Assembly: GCA_007922305.1 (NCBI GenBank) | Contig: ML677335.1 | Span: 38,012,642-38,076,641, forward strand | Direction: 5' to 3' | Origin: Dermatemys mawii | Taxonomy: Eukaryota > Chordata > Testudines > Dermatemydidae | DNA length: 64,000 nucleotides | In this document: positions 10,423 to 22,205 of the stretch, piece after piece | How positions within the stretch are numbered: position 1 is the stretch's first letter | How the letters are laid out: each line of letters begins with the position of its first letter | The notes under the pieces: generated by a model | Seen by the model: the letters and a program-made list of their open reading frames with translations, nothing else | The model's database searches: none | Told to the model about the DNA's origin: nothing | Made by a program: the position numbers and the translations under genes

Positions 10423-11176
10423 ATCTAATTAATAAATAATATTTTCAATTTCAAAATGTATTTTTTCTTTGTGGAGGTGGAGGGAAGGGAAGGGATAAGA
10501 ATCCAGTACTGCTACCTTTATTTTTATAAGTATTTGATTCTCACAATACCTACTCTTATGTAGGCATTATTGTGTACCCATTTACTGATGAATAAAATGC
10601 AGAATCCCATGAAACAGAATGAATGAGGAGCAGAACCAGAAACAAGACCCTTTATTCCAGAGACCCCAAAGCCTATTAGCTCTTAATTAATATTTTCTGA
10701 ATATACTAAGGCCATGGTAATTTTTACATAGGCCCCAACCAGAGATTTAAAGAGGGTTTTCTACACAGTTTTGAAAATCCTCCCATCCCTCCTAAAACGT
10801 CCGTCTAACCCTTGTCCTGTTCCTGGTGGCTCCTCACCAGCCCCATCCCACGAGTTCCTGCTGGCTTTGTCCCTCACCCAAGTTTCTCTGCCCACTTGCA
10901 TTTGAGGTTAGTAAAGGAAGCTGCCATCACTGTCTACTATGCCCTAGTGTGGGTGGCTGCCTTCCTATGTGCTCTAATCCCTTGGCTGGCTGCTGCAGAG
11001 GCCACCAAATGGGCTAGTGGAAAGGAAAAACATGAAAGCAGCTACACAACTTTTCTGGTAACGGAGGGAACTTCCTACAGTGACAGCTGTGATTTGGCAA
11101 CTTTCCTCCACTACTCGTCGTCCTACCTTTCCCCTCCACCATTCCCTGCTGTTCCTCCTCTGCCACTACACTTGGT
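10423..11176. other. Mixed spacer with a possible MIR remnant and an unexplained open frame
   Basis: Around 10560-10690 the text gtacccatttactgatgaat through gcagaaccagaaacaag resembles a heavily diverged minus-strand MIR. An open frame starts at 10812 and runs into the CR1 fragment beyond 11177, ending at 11357. Its first 120 codons are serine/proline-rich and match nothing I know, and the rest is CR1-derived, so it is not a gene. Confidence 0.4.
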
Positions 11177-11695
11177 GATCTGGGCAACAAAATGGCAGAT
11201 TAAATTCAATGTTGATAAGTGCAAAGCTATGCTCACTGGAAAAAAGAATCTCAGCTATATTATCACTCCGGAAAGAGATCTCAGAGTCATCACGGCTAGT
11301 TCTCTGAAAACATCTGTTCAACGAACAGTGGTAGTCAGAAAAGCTAACAGAATGTGAGGAACCATTCTTCATACAACACAGACTCTCATGGCCTGAAGAC
11401 GTAAAGGCCAAAAGCAAAACTAATTTAAAAAAAGAATTTAAATTCATCAAGGATAATTCTACCAGTTGCTATTAACCAGAATGATCAGAAATGCAACCCC
11501 ATAAACCGGCTGTCCCTAAACCTCTGACTTCTAGAAGTTAGGACTGGATGACAAAGGATGGATCAATCAAAATTGTCCTGTTTTGTTCAATCTCTCTGAA
11601 GTATCTGGCACAGGCCACTGGCAGGAGACAGGACGCTGGGCTCAATGGTCTACTGATCTGACCCAAAAAGACCATTCTTATGATATGTTCTTTCA
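11177..11695 (+). repeat. CR1 LINE fragment with internal deletion
   Basis: 11177-11390 encodes a recognisable CR1 ORF2 stretch (KWQIKFNVDKCKAMLTGKKN, then ERDLRVI and SSLKTSVQ). 11425-11695 is the 3' UTR of the same subfamily (tccctaaacctctgactt, ggatggatcaatc, tctgacccaaaaagaccatt, cttatg). Compared with the longer copy downstream, about 400 bp between these blocks is missing. The start of the fragment falls inside ORF2. Confidence 0.9.
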
Positions 11696-12819
11696 CCATA
11701 GACAGTAAGTTATAGAGGGAGTGTCAGCCTTTCTGCAATTACCTTCATGGCAACAATTTAGTTTAAAACACAGACAGTACTTGTTTTGTAATACAGATTT
11801 GAGCATGGCATCCTTATTCATAACCATAAGTAATAATCAAGCGACTAAAAATGTAAAGTCATTTTTATCACTGGGCATTATTTTCCAACACATTGCTCTA
11901 CTCAAAATTGCAGTTTATTCTCTTTCTTAAAAACAGAATAAATGGAAATACAGCAGAAAGGAAAATACGTCAGGTCTCCCTTAGGTACTCGTGTTTATTT
12001 TTCAAATGTAAGCTTTGTAGTAGAGAGCTGATTTGTGGAAACACCCGGCATTCAAACACTTTGAGCTGAATAAATGTAGAAATAAGAATTAGCAAATACG
12101 GTTTTGGAATTTAAATTAATGGTAAGTCTAGAAAAATGTTAATTCCAATTCTAAAAGCCTGGTAAAGCAAACAGGCCTACCAAAAGCCAGGTAAAACCCT
12201 GCAAGGAGCATGGCATGGTAGGGTAGGATTTTCTTGGAGTTATATTTTCCCTTCCAATCCACTGGGACCTGCAAGACTCAGGCTTCAATCAGAACACTAT
12301 TACATAAAACTTGTGTTATATCACACTAAGCTGAAGGTTCCAGGGTGGTTACAAAATCGTCAGTGAAGTATGAGAGCCAAAGCCATTTTATTATTTTCAG
12401 GACACTCTTGGAAAGCCACAAGACATCTCCACGTTGTGTTGTCCCTGTTCTCTCACCAATGGAACGTAGCTCTGAATCACACAGCAGGAGCAGAAACAGG
12501 ATGTTGGGTCAGTGGCACATTCATTTGCTTGAATGAGAAAATAGGCAAAAGTTCTAATATTAATAATCCCACTACACATATATTTATAGCTAGTATCTTG
12601 GAAACTAGTAACTCGAAATATGAATGCTGCACTGCTTCTAAGAACAGTCCATTTCTTTTCTTCAAAATTAAAAACAAACAAACCAAAAAAGCAAAGGGAC
12701 TTTCTGGCCAAGTGGCTAACGTCTGAAAGGCAGTGTTTTTGTTTAAATTAAAATTTTGAAAAGCCTAATATCAATGAAAACATTTTTAAAAATCTGTGAT
12801 GATGGTTCTTGCTTCACTT
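11696..12819. other. Single-copy, AT-rich sequence
   Basis: No gene or transposon recognised. Overlapping 104- and 118-codon frames on opposite strands near 12370-12726 have no family resemblance and cancel each other as evidence for coding. Confidence 0.4.
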
Positions 12820-14900
12820 TCAGAATTTGCAAATAATATAAAATTTTGCTAGTGCAGAAGAAACAGAAAGATAAACTGTTAAATGTCTCTCAGTTAAAAA
12901 CGGGAAGTCAAATCCTAGTGAGGAAAATAGAAAGGAGCATAAACTCTGGCAAGTGAGGTGTAAAAGTATACTAAGACAGACCAAGAAAGAATTTGAAGAG
13001 CAACTAGTTAAGGACACACAAACTACCACTACATTTTTTTTAAGGATTCGATGGAGGAAGCCTGCCAAACAAGTCAGTGGGGCCACTGATGGACCAAGGT
13101 GTTAAAGGAACGTTCAAGGAAGTCAAGACCTTTGCAAAGAAACTAAATGAACTATTTGGATCAATCTTCAATGCAGAAGATGATGGGGAGATCCCCACAC
13201 TTGAGGCATTCTTTTTTTATGACAAATCTGAGAAACTGTCTTAGACTCAGCTGTCAATTCAGAAGATTTTGGAACAAACTGATACACAGTAGAAATTACA
13301 GGGAACAGATGGAATTCTTCCAAGAGTTCTCAATGAACTCAAATGAAAAATTGCAGACCTACTGGCTGTGGTATGTAATCTATCATTTAAATCAGTCTTT
13401 GTACCAGATGATTGGAGGATAGCTACCGTATCAATTTTTAGAAAGGCTCCTGAGGTAATCTGGGCAATTACAGGCCGGTAAGCCTAACTTCAGTACTGGC
13501 AAATTGGCTGATGAATATGATGTGTTGGAACAGTCAACATGGCTTTTGTAAAGGGAAATCATGCCTCACCAATCTATTAGACTCCTCTGAGGGAGTCAAC
13601 AATCATGTGTACAAGTGATCCAGTTGCTATAATATATTTGAACTTTCAGAATGCTTTGACAAGACTTCTCACCAAAGGCTCTTAAGCAAAGTAAAAAGTC
13701 GTGGGTAAGAGGAAAGGTCCTCTCATGGATTAGTAACTGGTTACAAGATAGGACACAAAAATAAATGGTCAGGTAAATAGCAGGGATCTCCAAGGATCAG
13801 TACTAGGACTAGTGCTGCTCAACATATTCATAAACGAGCTGAAAAAGAGGTAAACAGGTGGCAAAGTTTGCAGATGATAACTATCTTGAATAATTTTGTA
13901 AGTCTAAAGTTGAATGCAAAGAGTTACAGGGGATCTAACTAAAATGGGTGACGGGGCAACAAAATGGCAGATGAAATTCAATGTTATAAGGGCAAAGTAA
14001 CACATGTTGGAAAAAGAATCCTAACTATATACAAAATGTTGGGTTCTAAATTAGACGTGCCACTCTAAAAAAGAGATCTATGGTAATCATGGGTAGTTGA
14101 CAGAAAGCAACCACTCAACGTGCAGCAGCAGCCAAAAATGCTAACAGAATGTTTGGGACCATTAGGAAAGGGATAGATAAGAAGACAGAAAATATCATTA
14201 TGTCACTGTATAAGTCCATGGTACTCCCACACTTTGAATACTGCACACAGTTCTAGTCACCTCATCTAAATACATACATATAAATATATAAGAATTGGAA
14301 AAGATGCAGAGAAAGGCAGAAAAAATGATTTTGGGGTATGGAACAACTTCCATATGAGAAGAGATTAATAAGACTGGGATTTTTCAGCTTGGAAAAGAGA
14401 CAACTAATGGGGATATGATAGAGGCCTATAAAATCATTATTGATGTGGAGAAAGTAGATAAGGAAGTGTTATTTTCTCCTTCACATACCACAAGAACTGA
14501 GGGGCATCCAATCAAATTAACAGGCGGCATGTTTAAAACAAACAAAAGGAAGTACTTCTTCTCACAATGCACAGTCAACCTGTGGATCTCATTGCCAGGA
14601 AATGTTGTGAGGATCAGAAGTATAAGTGGGTTCATAAAAGAACTTGATAAGTTCAGGGAAGATCGATCCATCAATGCCTGTTAGCCAAGATAGTCAGAGG
14701 TGCAACGTGCACAAATTCCAGGTGTTCCTAAACCTCTGACTTCCAGAAGCTGGGACTGCATGACATGGGATGGATCACTCAGAAGTGCCCAGTTCTGTTC
14801 ACTCTCTCTGAAGCATCAGGCACCGGCCACTGTCAGAACTGTATACTTGATTACACAGACCATTGCTATGACCCACAAAGCCATTCTTATGTACTTATAA
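12820..14900 (+). pseudogene. CR1 LINE, decayed ORF2 (reverse transcriptase) and 3' UTR
   Basis: This about 2.1-kb copy covers the RT half of ORF2 to the 3' end. Readable blocks in order are LNELFGSIFNAEDDG (about 13146), GTDGILPRVLNEL (about 13301), FVPDDWRIATV (about 13400), FVKGNHASP (about 13542), GSVLGLVLLNIFINEL (about 13795), the RT catalytic FADD at 13867-13878, and KWQMKFNV (about 13966). A C-terminal block IKLTGGMFKTNKRKYFFSQC (about 14510) is followed by the 3' UTR ending near ccattcttatg. Many stops and frameshifts separate the blocks, so the protein is dead although FADD survives. The upstream endonuclease half is absent (5' truncation). The same subfamily is seen at 11177. Confidence 0.9.
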
Positions 14901-14999
14901 CTAAGTGAAGAGAAAATGGAATGAGCAAACCTAGTATCAGTCTCCAAGTTGGAAATTAAGGCAGGCACCATTAAAGTCAATAGGCAACACAGAATGATA

Positions 15000-15085
15000 C
15001 TTTAAGGCCAGAAGGGACCATCAAATGATATAGTCTGACCTGGTGTATATCACAAGCCACCTACACATTAAATCCAACAACCAAA
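15000..15085 (-). repeat. CR1 LINE 3' end, short
   Basis: The text aaggccagaagggaccatca then gtctgacctggtgtatatca is the reverse complement of the CR1 3' end (ggtcagactagatgat...cttctggcctt). It is only about 85 bp, a severely 5'-truncated insertion. Confidence 0.8.
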
Positions 15086-15485
15086 AGCTCTGTCCTTTAT
15101 GTCCAAGTGCAGGATCATGGATTTTTTTCTAATCAATAAGGGGCTCCGATCTTCCAAGGAGCTCTGTACAGTGGGATCCAGGGCCTGTGCAGAGGTCAGT
15201 GTTAGATTGGGGCCTAAGATAGCATTAGGGACACAGGTGAGGAGATTTCCTATGCTTGAGCTAGTCTGTGTTTCTGAAGCAAAACCAGATTGCTGGTGCA
15301 AAACTGAAATTCCTTTATCAGATAATGGATATGGTCATCATGTTTTTATACATAAACATAAATAAAACAAGGTCAGTGGGAAAAGAACGAACAGCCAACC
15401 CTGCACCATCCTACCCACTTGCAGGTAAGCTGGGGCCACTGTTTTGGGTGAAGACTAACCTAGGGCCTGGATTCATTCCAGAAGA

Positions 15486-15529
15486 TGTGCATGCAACTCC
15501 CAATGATTTCAATGGGAGTTGCATGCACA
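15486..15529. repeat. Perfect 17-bp palindrome with 10-bp loop
   Basis: The arm tgtgcatgcaactccca (15486-15502) is exactly complementary to tgggagttgcatgcaca (15513-15529), with the loop atgatttcaa. The 'caatgggagttg' word recurs in turtle repeats. It may be the core of a small MITE. Confidence 0.9.
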
Positions 15530-16439
15530 AATCTCCAGAGGGTGATCAGGCCACTTATGCTCAATTAATTCTGACTAGCTGGTTACAATTCAAATGAGCA
15601 CAAAGAGGGTTTAGGTCAAACACGCAGAAAGTACTAAACACATAGTATCTTTTATTATTTTTAAGTAGTAATGGGGTTAAAGATTAAAAGAAAATACTTT
15701 CTCGAATAACAGAGAGCAGAATGCTGCTTTGTGTCTTGTGCTTAAATATAGCTGGATCTCACACACAGTTACTGCATCTGCAGTAGACATTTATTAGAAA
15801 TTTCCCACAACTGTCTCTGGTCCAGCTCCACTGGTGGTACAAACAGTAAAAGAACAAGGGCAGGTTGCCAGGTGATGCTTGAGCCATCTACTGAAAGCCA
15901 GTGGCTAAAATGCAAGTGGCCAAGAGTACCTTTGCTTCCACTGCTGCAAGTGTATTAAATATAGCAAGACAGGAGCTTTTTAAGAAGAAAAGCCCAGGGT
16001 AGTGAAAACCCAAATTGATCAGTTTCTCATCCTCAAACCACTTTAAAATCGAGTACATTTTACAGATTGTTGCAAGTTTCCCGCTTTTCAAAGGTAAAAC
16101 GTGCATCAGCTTTCTTTTTTACATCATTAATAGTGACTAGCTTTGGGCAAACCTCAAAATTCTCAGAGGTTTGGGCTTGTATTCACAGCTGACATACCTG
16201 CCCAACATCTTCGATCTAAAAATCCTGAGAGATTTCCAGTTCTTCCTGGTTCCAAACTGGTCAGAAAAATTTCAAGAATAGACCTTTCTGTGGCATTTCA
16301 CTTTCTTACTCCAAACAAAACCATTAAGTTCAGAGGCATATTAAAAATGTAAAAGTGTATCTATACCTTTTCCAAGCTTCTAAAAAGATTCAGTTATATT
16401 TTGGATGAAGGCTTCCTTTTAGAGTAGGACATACACAGG
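15530..16439. other. Single-copy sequence
   Basis: No gene or transposon recognised. Confidence 0.4.
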
Positions 16440-16620
16440 ATTATTAGGTGCTGTAGAAACAGGAAAAAAATTACCCCAAAGGATTTACAGTCTAAGTTTA
16501 AGACAAAAGACAATGGATGGATACAAACATATGAGAATACAAGGAAACTGTGGTACAGTACAGGTTAGCATGACAGGTACAGGTTGTACAAGCAGCCTAG
16601 TCATCATCACATACAAATGT
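16440..16620 (-). repeat. L2-like / MIR-type SINE tail region
   Basis: Read on the minus strand it gives cttagactgtaaatcctttg followed by tctacagcacctaataatc, a diverged form of the agattgtaagctctttgggg...tgtacagcacctagcac tail. On the plus strand it continues with taagacaaaagacaatggat and gatacaaacatatgagaata, which I recall as part of the same amniote element. It is old, with about 20-25% visible divergence. Confidence 0.65.
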
Positions 16621-17175
16621 GACCCGTAACAACTACAAAGTACGTTCAATGCAATCGTTTATTGTATTCAGCAAACGGGGCGTTCATGTACTCATCCTTT
16701 AGGACTAGTTAATGTATTTAAACCCTTCTACAGTAAAGGTCAGAATCTCAACAGTGTCAGCAACTACTCTGCATCATTTACAATGCAGATATGTTTAAGT
16801 CCATACTTTCCCAATGGAGTTACTCAAGCCAATAGCTGATGTTCCCTTTAATTTTCAGTTAACCTTGTAACAATGCAGGCACCCAGAAAGTAATCAGGCC
16901 TTCCTATTCATTGATTTCAGTGGGAAGTAGATTTTGCACAAGGATACATTATCATCCCAAGGTTGAAAAAGACTGATATAATGAAACATGGATAAAAATC
17001 AACTCCAAAGAGTAGTTACAGGAGAAATCAAAGGCTCCAACTATTTGAGGCAGCAAATAGACTTCAAATTATGTTCAATTTAACACCTGCTGGGGCCAAA
17101 CATTGGATGTGTATCTCTATTAATTTCTACAGAGCTGCATCTGCTTACACTTCGGCTAAGTCTGGAGCCCTATAT
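16621..17175. other. Single-copy sequence
   Basis: No gene recognised. The phrase gatttcagtgggaagtagat near 16914 resembles a common diffuse turtle repeat word (acttcaatgggag) but is too short to assign. Confidence 0.35.
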
Positions 17176-17225
17176 TAAGGGATGACCTAATGATCCATTC
17201 TGGCACTAAAATCTATGAAACATAA
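17176..17225 (+). repeat. CR1 LINE 3' tip
   Basis: The words gggatgacctaatgatccat and ctggcactaaaatctatgaa match the terminal part of a CR1 3' UTR (ggtcccttctggccttaaaatctatgaa). Only about 50 bp remain. Confidence 0.6.
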
Positions 17226-18189
17226 CATCTATAAGTATGACTGCATTTTGTTTTACAAGTGGCTAAATGTTTGGGGGAAAGGGTCAATTTGTTTTTAACA
17301 GTGCCACTATTCCTGTTTCTGATTACTCTACATTTGCATGTTGTACACTGATGGTGGCTGGTTAGTAGCTGTTGAAATGATTGCTGATCTCAATTTGGTT
17401 GTGTACTCAGTGAAAGGCTTCAGCACACTGGAATCCTTTAAAGGTAGTCTCAGGTCAACAACTCAGTGGACAAGGCTGTTAGATATTTTCTTCCCTTTAA
17501 GAATTCTCTTCACTACAAAACACAACCCAAATTAGAGGGGCCGAGTTTAAACGTGTAGCTCGAACAGTATCACAGCTGGGTTGTGTTCCCAGACAGGCAT
17601 GCGCCTTACACACAACCAAAGCTTTAGCTCTGTTATGTAACATGGATACATGTTAACCACGACATAGCAGGGTCAGAGAACAACTATGTTGTAACTGGGT
17701 TCCCCCAATTTTATTGTGCTGCACACAAACCTGCAGAAGAGGTCTATCCCAAAAGTGCACTGGGGGCAAATTGCCAAGACTGTGAAGAGAAGCTGATATT
17801 AGTTCTGCTGCATCTGTTCTGTGGATAAACAGCTGACTTCACTCTCTAGGCTTGTTGAGCCGGTACTTTGTCACAAGAATGTAATTCATTCGAAAAATAG
17901 TCACCCTTCTTCCGCAAGGCTAGCGATGCTAACTTACATTGTTATGTTATTTCCGCAGCCTGGTTACAAAAAAACATTGACTGCTTCCATAAAAGCTCAG
18001 AAGAAAAGTCTTAAAAGAAATAAGGTAGTTGTGCTTTCTATACAACAGGGACCTGTTAAAACAGGCAAACTGATCATAGTTTAACATCAGTGTTATCATT
18101 ATAATGCGCTAATTAGGGCATATTATAATATGGTCAGGGACAATCTAAAGAGATGAGGGATAGGAAAAAGGATGTACTATTGTCCCCCT
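17226..18189. other. Single-copy sequence
   Basis: No gene or transposon recognised. An 87-codon frame near 17821-18084 is lysine-rich at its end and unassigned. Confidence 0.4.
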
Positions 18190-18320
18190 TTTAAAGAAGG
18201 AGGAACTGAAGTGCAGTAGGATTAAGTACATTGCCCACAGTCAAATAAGAAGTTTGTGGCAGGGCCAAGAATTGAATCCAGGTTTCCTGAATGCTTAAAC
18301 CAAAAAACCATCATTCTCCC
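18190..18320 (-). repeat. MIR-type SINE
   Basis: The text aggaactgaagtgcagtagg, then gtacattgcccacagtcaa, gtggcagggccaagaattga and atccaggtttcctgaatgct follows the reverse complement of MIR, including the B-box-derived gaattgaatcc segment. Confidence 0.85.
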
Positions 18321-18764
18321 TACCATCCCATTGGATTGTCAGTCTACCCAAGGAAACTTTTCATCTCTCCAGTTTGATCACGGGTCTCCACTTCTGGAGA
18401 AGTGTTTTATCAAATGTTGTATCTAATCTGATGGTCATGGGAAATCTGAAGTGAGGAGACTGTAGTTTATTAGTAAACCAATTAGCACCTTGCTGGCACT
18501 ATGCTCATATTTAATTGTATTTTGGAAGTAATTACCAGCACAGCCCTTTGCCAATATCCTCAGCAAAACCATGCCCAGGAAGATGATAAATTGAACATTT
18601 TAGCCACTTGACTGTTAGCCAACAGTTTAGCCACTTGACTATTACTTTTTATGCCTGCCGTACACACTGGTTCTCTGCACATTTTTAATTTTTCTATTGC
18701 TGTATCCAGTGATCGATCTTTTTAAAATGTTGATAAATAAAATACGAACTTAATGCAGAAATTA

Positions 18765-18811
18765 CTGCTTGAGGTTCTGTGACCTGTGTTATACAGGTGG
18801 TCAGACTACAT
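18765..18811 (+). repeat. CR1 3' end, left half (split by hAT insertion)
   Basis: The words cttgaggttctgtgacctg and tgttatacaggtggtcagac are the CR1 3' UTR upstream of the hAT-like element. They continue at 19092 with tgatcacaatgctctctgct. The last eight bases, gactacat, form the left target duplication. Confidence 0.85.
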
Positions 18812-19083
18812 CAGCGGTTCTCAAACTTTTGAAAACCGCGACCCTTGTTTGCGTTCGTGAGCGGCACGGTGGACCTTAGTATGTCCACCGAAAAGCCGCC
18901 GAATTGATTACTTCCGCATTCGATGGCTTTTTGGCAGACATGCCAAGTGCTCCCGAAATAGCTCGGCATGTCCACTGAAAAGCCGCCGAATGCGGAAGTA
19001 ATCAATTCGGCGGCTTTTCAGCGGCGGCAGGAGCTCGCGACCCCCGTGGGAGCTCTCAGCGACCCCCAGTTTGAGAACCGATG
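18812..19083 (+). mobile_element. hAT-like hairpin element with 33-bp perfect internal palindrome and TSD
   Basis: Ends are cagcggttctcaaac and gtttgagaaccgatg, 15-bp terminal inverted repeats with one mismatch. Flanking octamers are gactacat (18804-18811) and gactagat (19084-19091), 7 of 8 identical. Inside, 18890-18922 is exactly complementary to 18987-19019 (33 bp), separated by 64 bp. Beyond the perfect core, pairing continues in both directions. No transposase is encoded. A relative lies at 53557. Confidence 0.9.
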
Positions 19084-19135
19084 GACTAGATGATCACAAT
19101 GCTCTCTGCTGGCCTTAAAGATCTATAAATTGATG
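19084..19135 (+). repeat. CR1 3' end, right half
   Basis: The text gactagatgatcacaatgc and ctggccttaaagatctataa completes the CR1 3' UTR interrupted by the hAT-like element. The first eight bases are the right target duplication. Confidence 0.85.
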
Positions 19136-21189
19136 AAAATCAGACCTTCCTCCCACTATCAAAACACACAAAAACTTTCTAAAGACCTCACCTGCACTAG
19201 CGATTTGCACTGGTTACATCCATCGGTGCTAGCTCCCAGGGCAATTGAACCAATCTAAACATTTAACAGAAACAGGTAAAACTACAGTTTGCCCCCCATC
19301 CAGCTGGCCTGCTTATTCAACAGGGATGAGCTTCATCAAAGTGCACAATGCCATCTATAGCAGGTTTGTCCGTCTGCAGTAGGGGGTTTTCACGAAGGGT
19401 TCCTATCACTGGCTGAAATCTCCAATGGTCTCAGAAGCAGATTTTCCACAGTGCAGAAGGAGTCCGTTCATTCCCCTGTAGCGTGTGCCCTCCAGATCCC
19501 AGGAGAAGAGCTGATCTGTCCTATCTACTCAGCACTCTACAGTGGTAAACAGGCCAGCTGAAATCCCTGTGCATGCAATATGCTCTGAAGGCTGTACGGG
19601 CTAGTTGGTACAGCAGTAATAGCAGTCATCATCTGAAAAAAGTTACTGAAATGCACCAGTGGGAGGGACTGTGTGATTTTATCATGACGTTAGCAATAGC
19701 TGATATTTACTTACGTCACAGCTCCTACAGAAAAGTGATTCTTAGACAGAAATCTCAACCTTTATTAAAAAAGAAAAAAATTAAGTTACTAACCCACATA
19801 ACTGTGGGGAAAGGCTTGAATATATGTTCCAGGCAAACCGTAAAGGCTCAGAAATCAGAAGGCAAATAAAAGGAATCCCAAATGAATTTTATCTCATGAT
19901 TTTTAAAGCAATCTTATGATATTTTGGCATCTGACTCATGCATGATATTTGAATGGTTGGCTTGGTAACTCTGGGATTATCCATTTTATTTTTTAAAAAG
20001 ACATATTAAAGAATCTCATTGATATTAAAAGTTCTAAGTTTTTTAGTCAAGTTCTTTAACCTTTTCTTTAGGGGAAGAGGTCAGAGAAGGTACAAGCAGC
20101 TAAGATTTTTCCCCTCCATGAAACATCTTTGATGCTCTTCCCCTCCATCCTCTTTGATGCTAATGTTGCAAAACACAGGGCTATATTTCCGCACGAGCCA
20201 CACACATTGCAAGTCAAGCTCTATGTGAGGCAAGCAAGCAATCTTCTAATAATGGCTGGTTGTACTGGTAAAGCATTTTGACATGACCCATTATGCAACA
20301 GGCTATTTTTCTACACAGGCCATGGGCTAAATAAGAACAGCTCAGCAGCTCCACTGAATCACAAAGTAAGTAAGTGGCCTGAACACAAGTCAATCATCCG
20401 GAGAGGCAATTTCCCTGTGAAGATTCTTCTCCGGCATCAACACAGGCAACAAAAGTATCAGCTCAAAAAGAGAAAGTGTTTGGAACCAGAGCTTGATCAT
20501 GTATAATAATCCAGTTACTACGTGTAAGTAACAAAAGCCAGGCTCATCATGACGTTTATATGAATGCAGGTAAAGTTATGACTGGCTGGTTGCCTTTCTC
20601 AGACTGTCTGCCTTCCACTGAGAATGCATGCATTGTGCCTCCAAGCCTAATCACCAGTCAAAGGGGAAACTGCCAATAAAAACTGCTACATTAGTGGAAA
20701 ACACTAGTGATATTTATTTTTTTATGTACTTTTGCAATACTTTTGGAAGATCACTCAATTATGCCATGTATTTAATGCAATCAAGCGGCTATGGAAATAG
20801 CTTTAAAAATGACATAAGCAAGTTCCTCTCTTGCAAAAATCAAATCAGGAAAGCAGCAGTAGGTAGGTGCCTCTGTGTAGCTACTTCCTGCAGCAAAACA
20901 GGGGATCTAGACTGATGCAACCTTGAACCCCATACAAATCAGAGAACTGGCCAATCAGAGGGGAAGGTCTTCTGAGCACCCCTTGACAATCTAAGCAGCA
21001 GTTTTTAAAATGTGTCCAAGCAGTTACTATAGAAAAGAAAATACTGGGAAACAGATGATCATTTCCAAGAAGGAAGTGTTCGAATGTGTGACACAAAAGG
21101 GCCTGCTTTTTATTGTCTATATTACAGTAACACTGAGAGGATGCAACTAAGACTGAGGCCATGATACACTAGACTAGAACCTGTACCAA
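19136..21189. other. Mostly single-copy sequence
   Basis: No gene recognised. Near 19190-19300 the words cacctgcactagcgatttg and cactggttacatccatcgg weakly resemble a short turtle MITE. The remainder shows nothing assignable. Confidence 0.35.
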
Positions 21190-21314
21190 AAAAAAGGACA
21201 AGACAGTTCCTGTCCCAAATAACTTACATTCTAACTAGGCAAGACAGAAAGGGGAGGTGACTTGCCTGCAATCACACAGATGGTCAATGACAGAAGCGAG
21301 AACAGGATGAGAGG
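21190..21314 (-). repeat. SINE (MIR-type with L2-like tail), left part, split by DIRS
   Basis: It reads cagttcctgtcccaaataac, ttacattctaac, then ggtgacttgcctgcaatcac and gaagcgagaacaggatgag. This is a minus-strand SINE whose missing tRNA-like head resumes at 23321 on the far side of the DIRS element. Confidence 0.75.
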
Positions 21315-21689
21315 TTACTCACCTTGTGCAGTAACCAGACTTCTTTGCTATGTGTGTCCCTCTGGGTGCTCCACTGCAGGTGTGCATGCGCCCCATGTGC
21401 CTTTGATCAGAAATGTTTTTGATAGTAATGCCCGGTCAGCCCACACATATTCCCTACACATAGTTGTGCCCCGTACTATGGATATTTAGGGCTACACTGG
21501 AGAACTTCCCTCAGGTCCTTCTCCACCACAAAGATCGGAAAGGAAACTTCAAAGCAGAGAGGAAGGAGGGTGGGTCTTGAAGCACCCTTAGGGACACACA
21601 TCTTAAAGGACTTCGGTTACTACACAAGATAAGTGACCTCTTTCTGCCTTCTTTCAATAGCATCCCTATGGGTGCTCTACTTCAGGTCA

Positions 21690-21862
21690 CTTCCTAACGG
21701 TATTTCCTGTTACTCCTGTTAGGAGGAGGGGGCTTCAGAACAGGATCCAACACTCCAGAAAGGATTGCTTTGCCAACAACCGTGTCTGATCTAAAGACAG
21801 ATATCAGACCATAGCGTTTGGAAAAGGTGTGGACTTACGGCCACATTGCAAGTTTGAGCCAT
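21690..21862 (-). pseudogene. C-terminal end of DIRS tyrosine recombinase (copy A)
   Basis: Read on the minus strand the sequence gives LKLAMWP, a stop, then VHTFSKRYGL and VVGKAILSGVL. It parallels the recombinase C-terminus (CKAATWSSVHTFxKHY), in which the Tyr of the HTFxKxY segment would be the nucleophile. Catalytic Arg and His boxes upstream are lost to the CR1 insertion or deletion. The stop inside the motif shows it is dead. Confidence 0.65.
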
Positions 21863-21869
21863 TAGAACA

Positions 21870-22205
21870 TCCTTTCTCCCAACTGGGTATCATCTGCAAA
21901 TTTTATAAGCATTCTCTCCACTCCATTATCCAAGTCATTAATGAAAATACTGAACTGCACCAGATTCAGGACCAACCACTGTAGGACCTCACTAGATATA
22001 CCCCTCAATCTGATCAAACCATTGGTTCTACTCTTTCAGTATGGTCTTTCAACCATTTCTGCACCCATCTTTTAGTAATTTCATCTAGACCATATTTCCC
22101 TAGTTTGCTTACAGGAATGTCATGTGGAACTGTGTCAAAAGCCTTACTAAAATCAAGGTACATCATATCTTCTGCTTTCCCCCATCCAGTAGGTCAGTAA
22201 TCTAA
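21870..22205 (-). repeat. CR1 internal fragment inside DIRS copy A
   Basis: The text actgggtatcatctgcaaat, then ccattatccaagtcattaat, gtggaactgtgtcaaaagc and cttactaaaatcaaggtac is the minus strand of CR1 ORF2 (RT region). It interrupts the DIRS sequence between the recombinase end and the rest of the element. The lack of a CR1 3' end indicates later deletion or rearrangement rather than a simple insertion. Confidence 0.85.

Noticed and set aside
10812..11357. 181-codon plus-strand open frame
   Set aside because: Its last 60 codons are CR1 ORF2 sequence in frame, and its first part matches nothing. A read-through between unique DNA and a LINE fragment is the simpler explanation.
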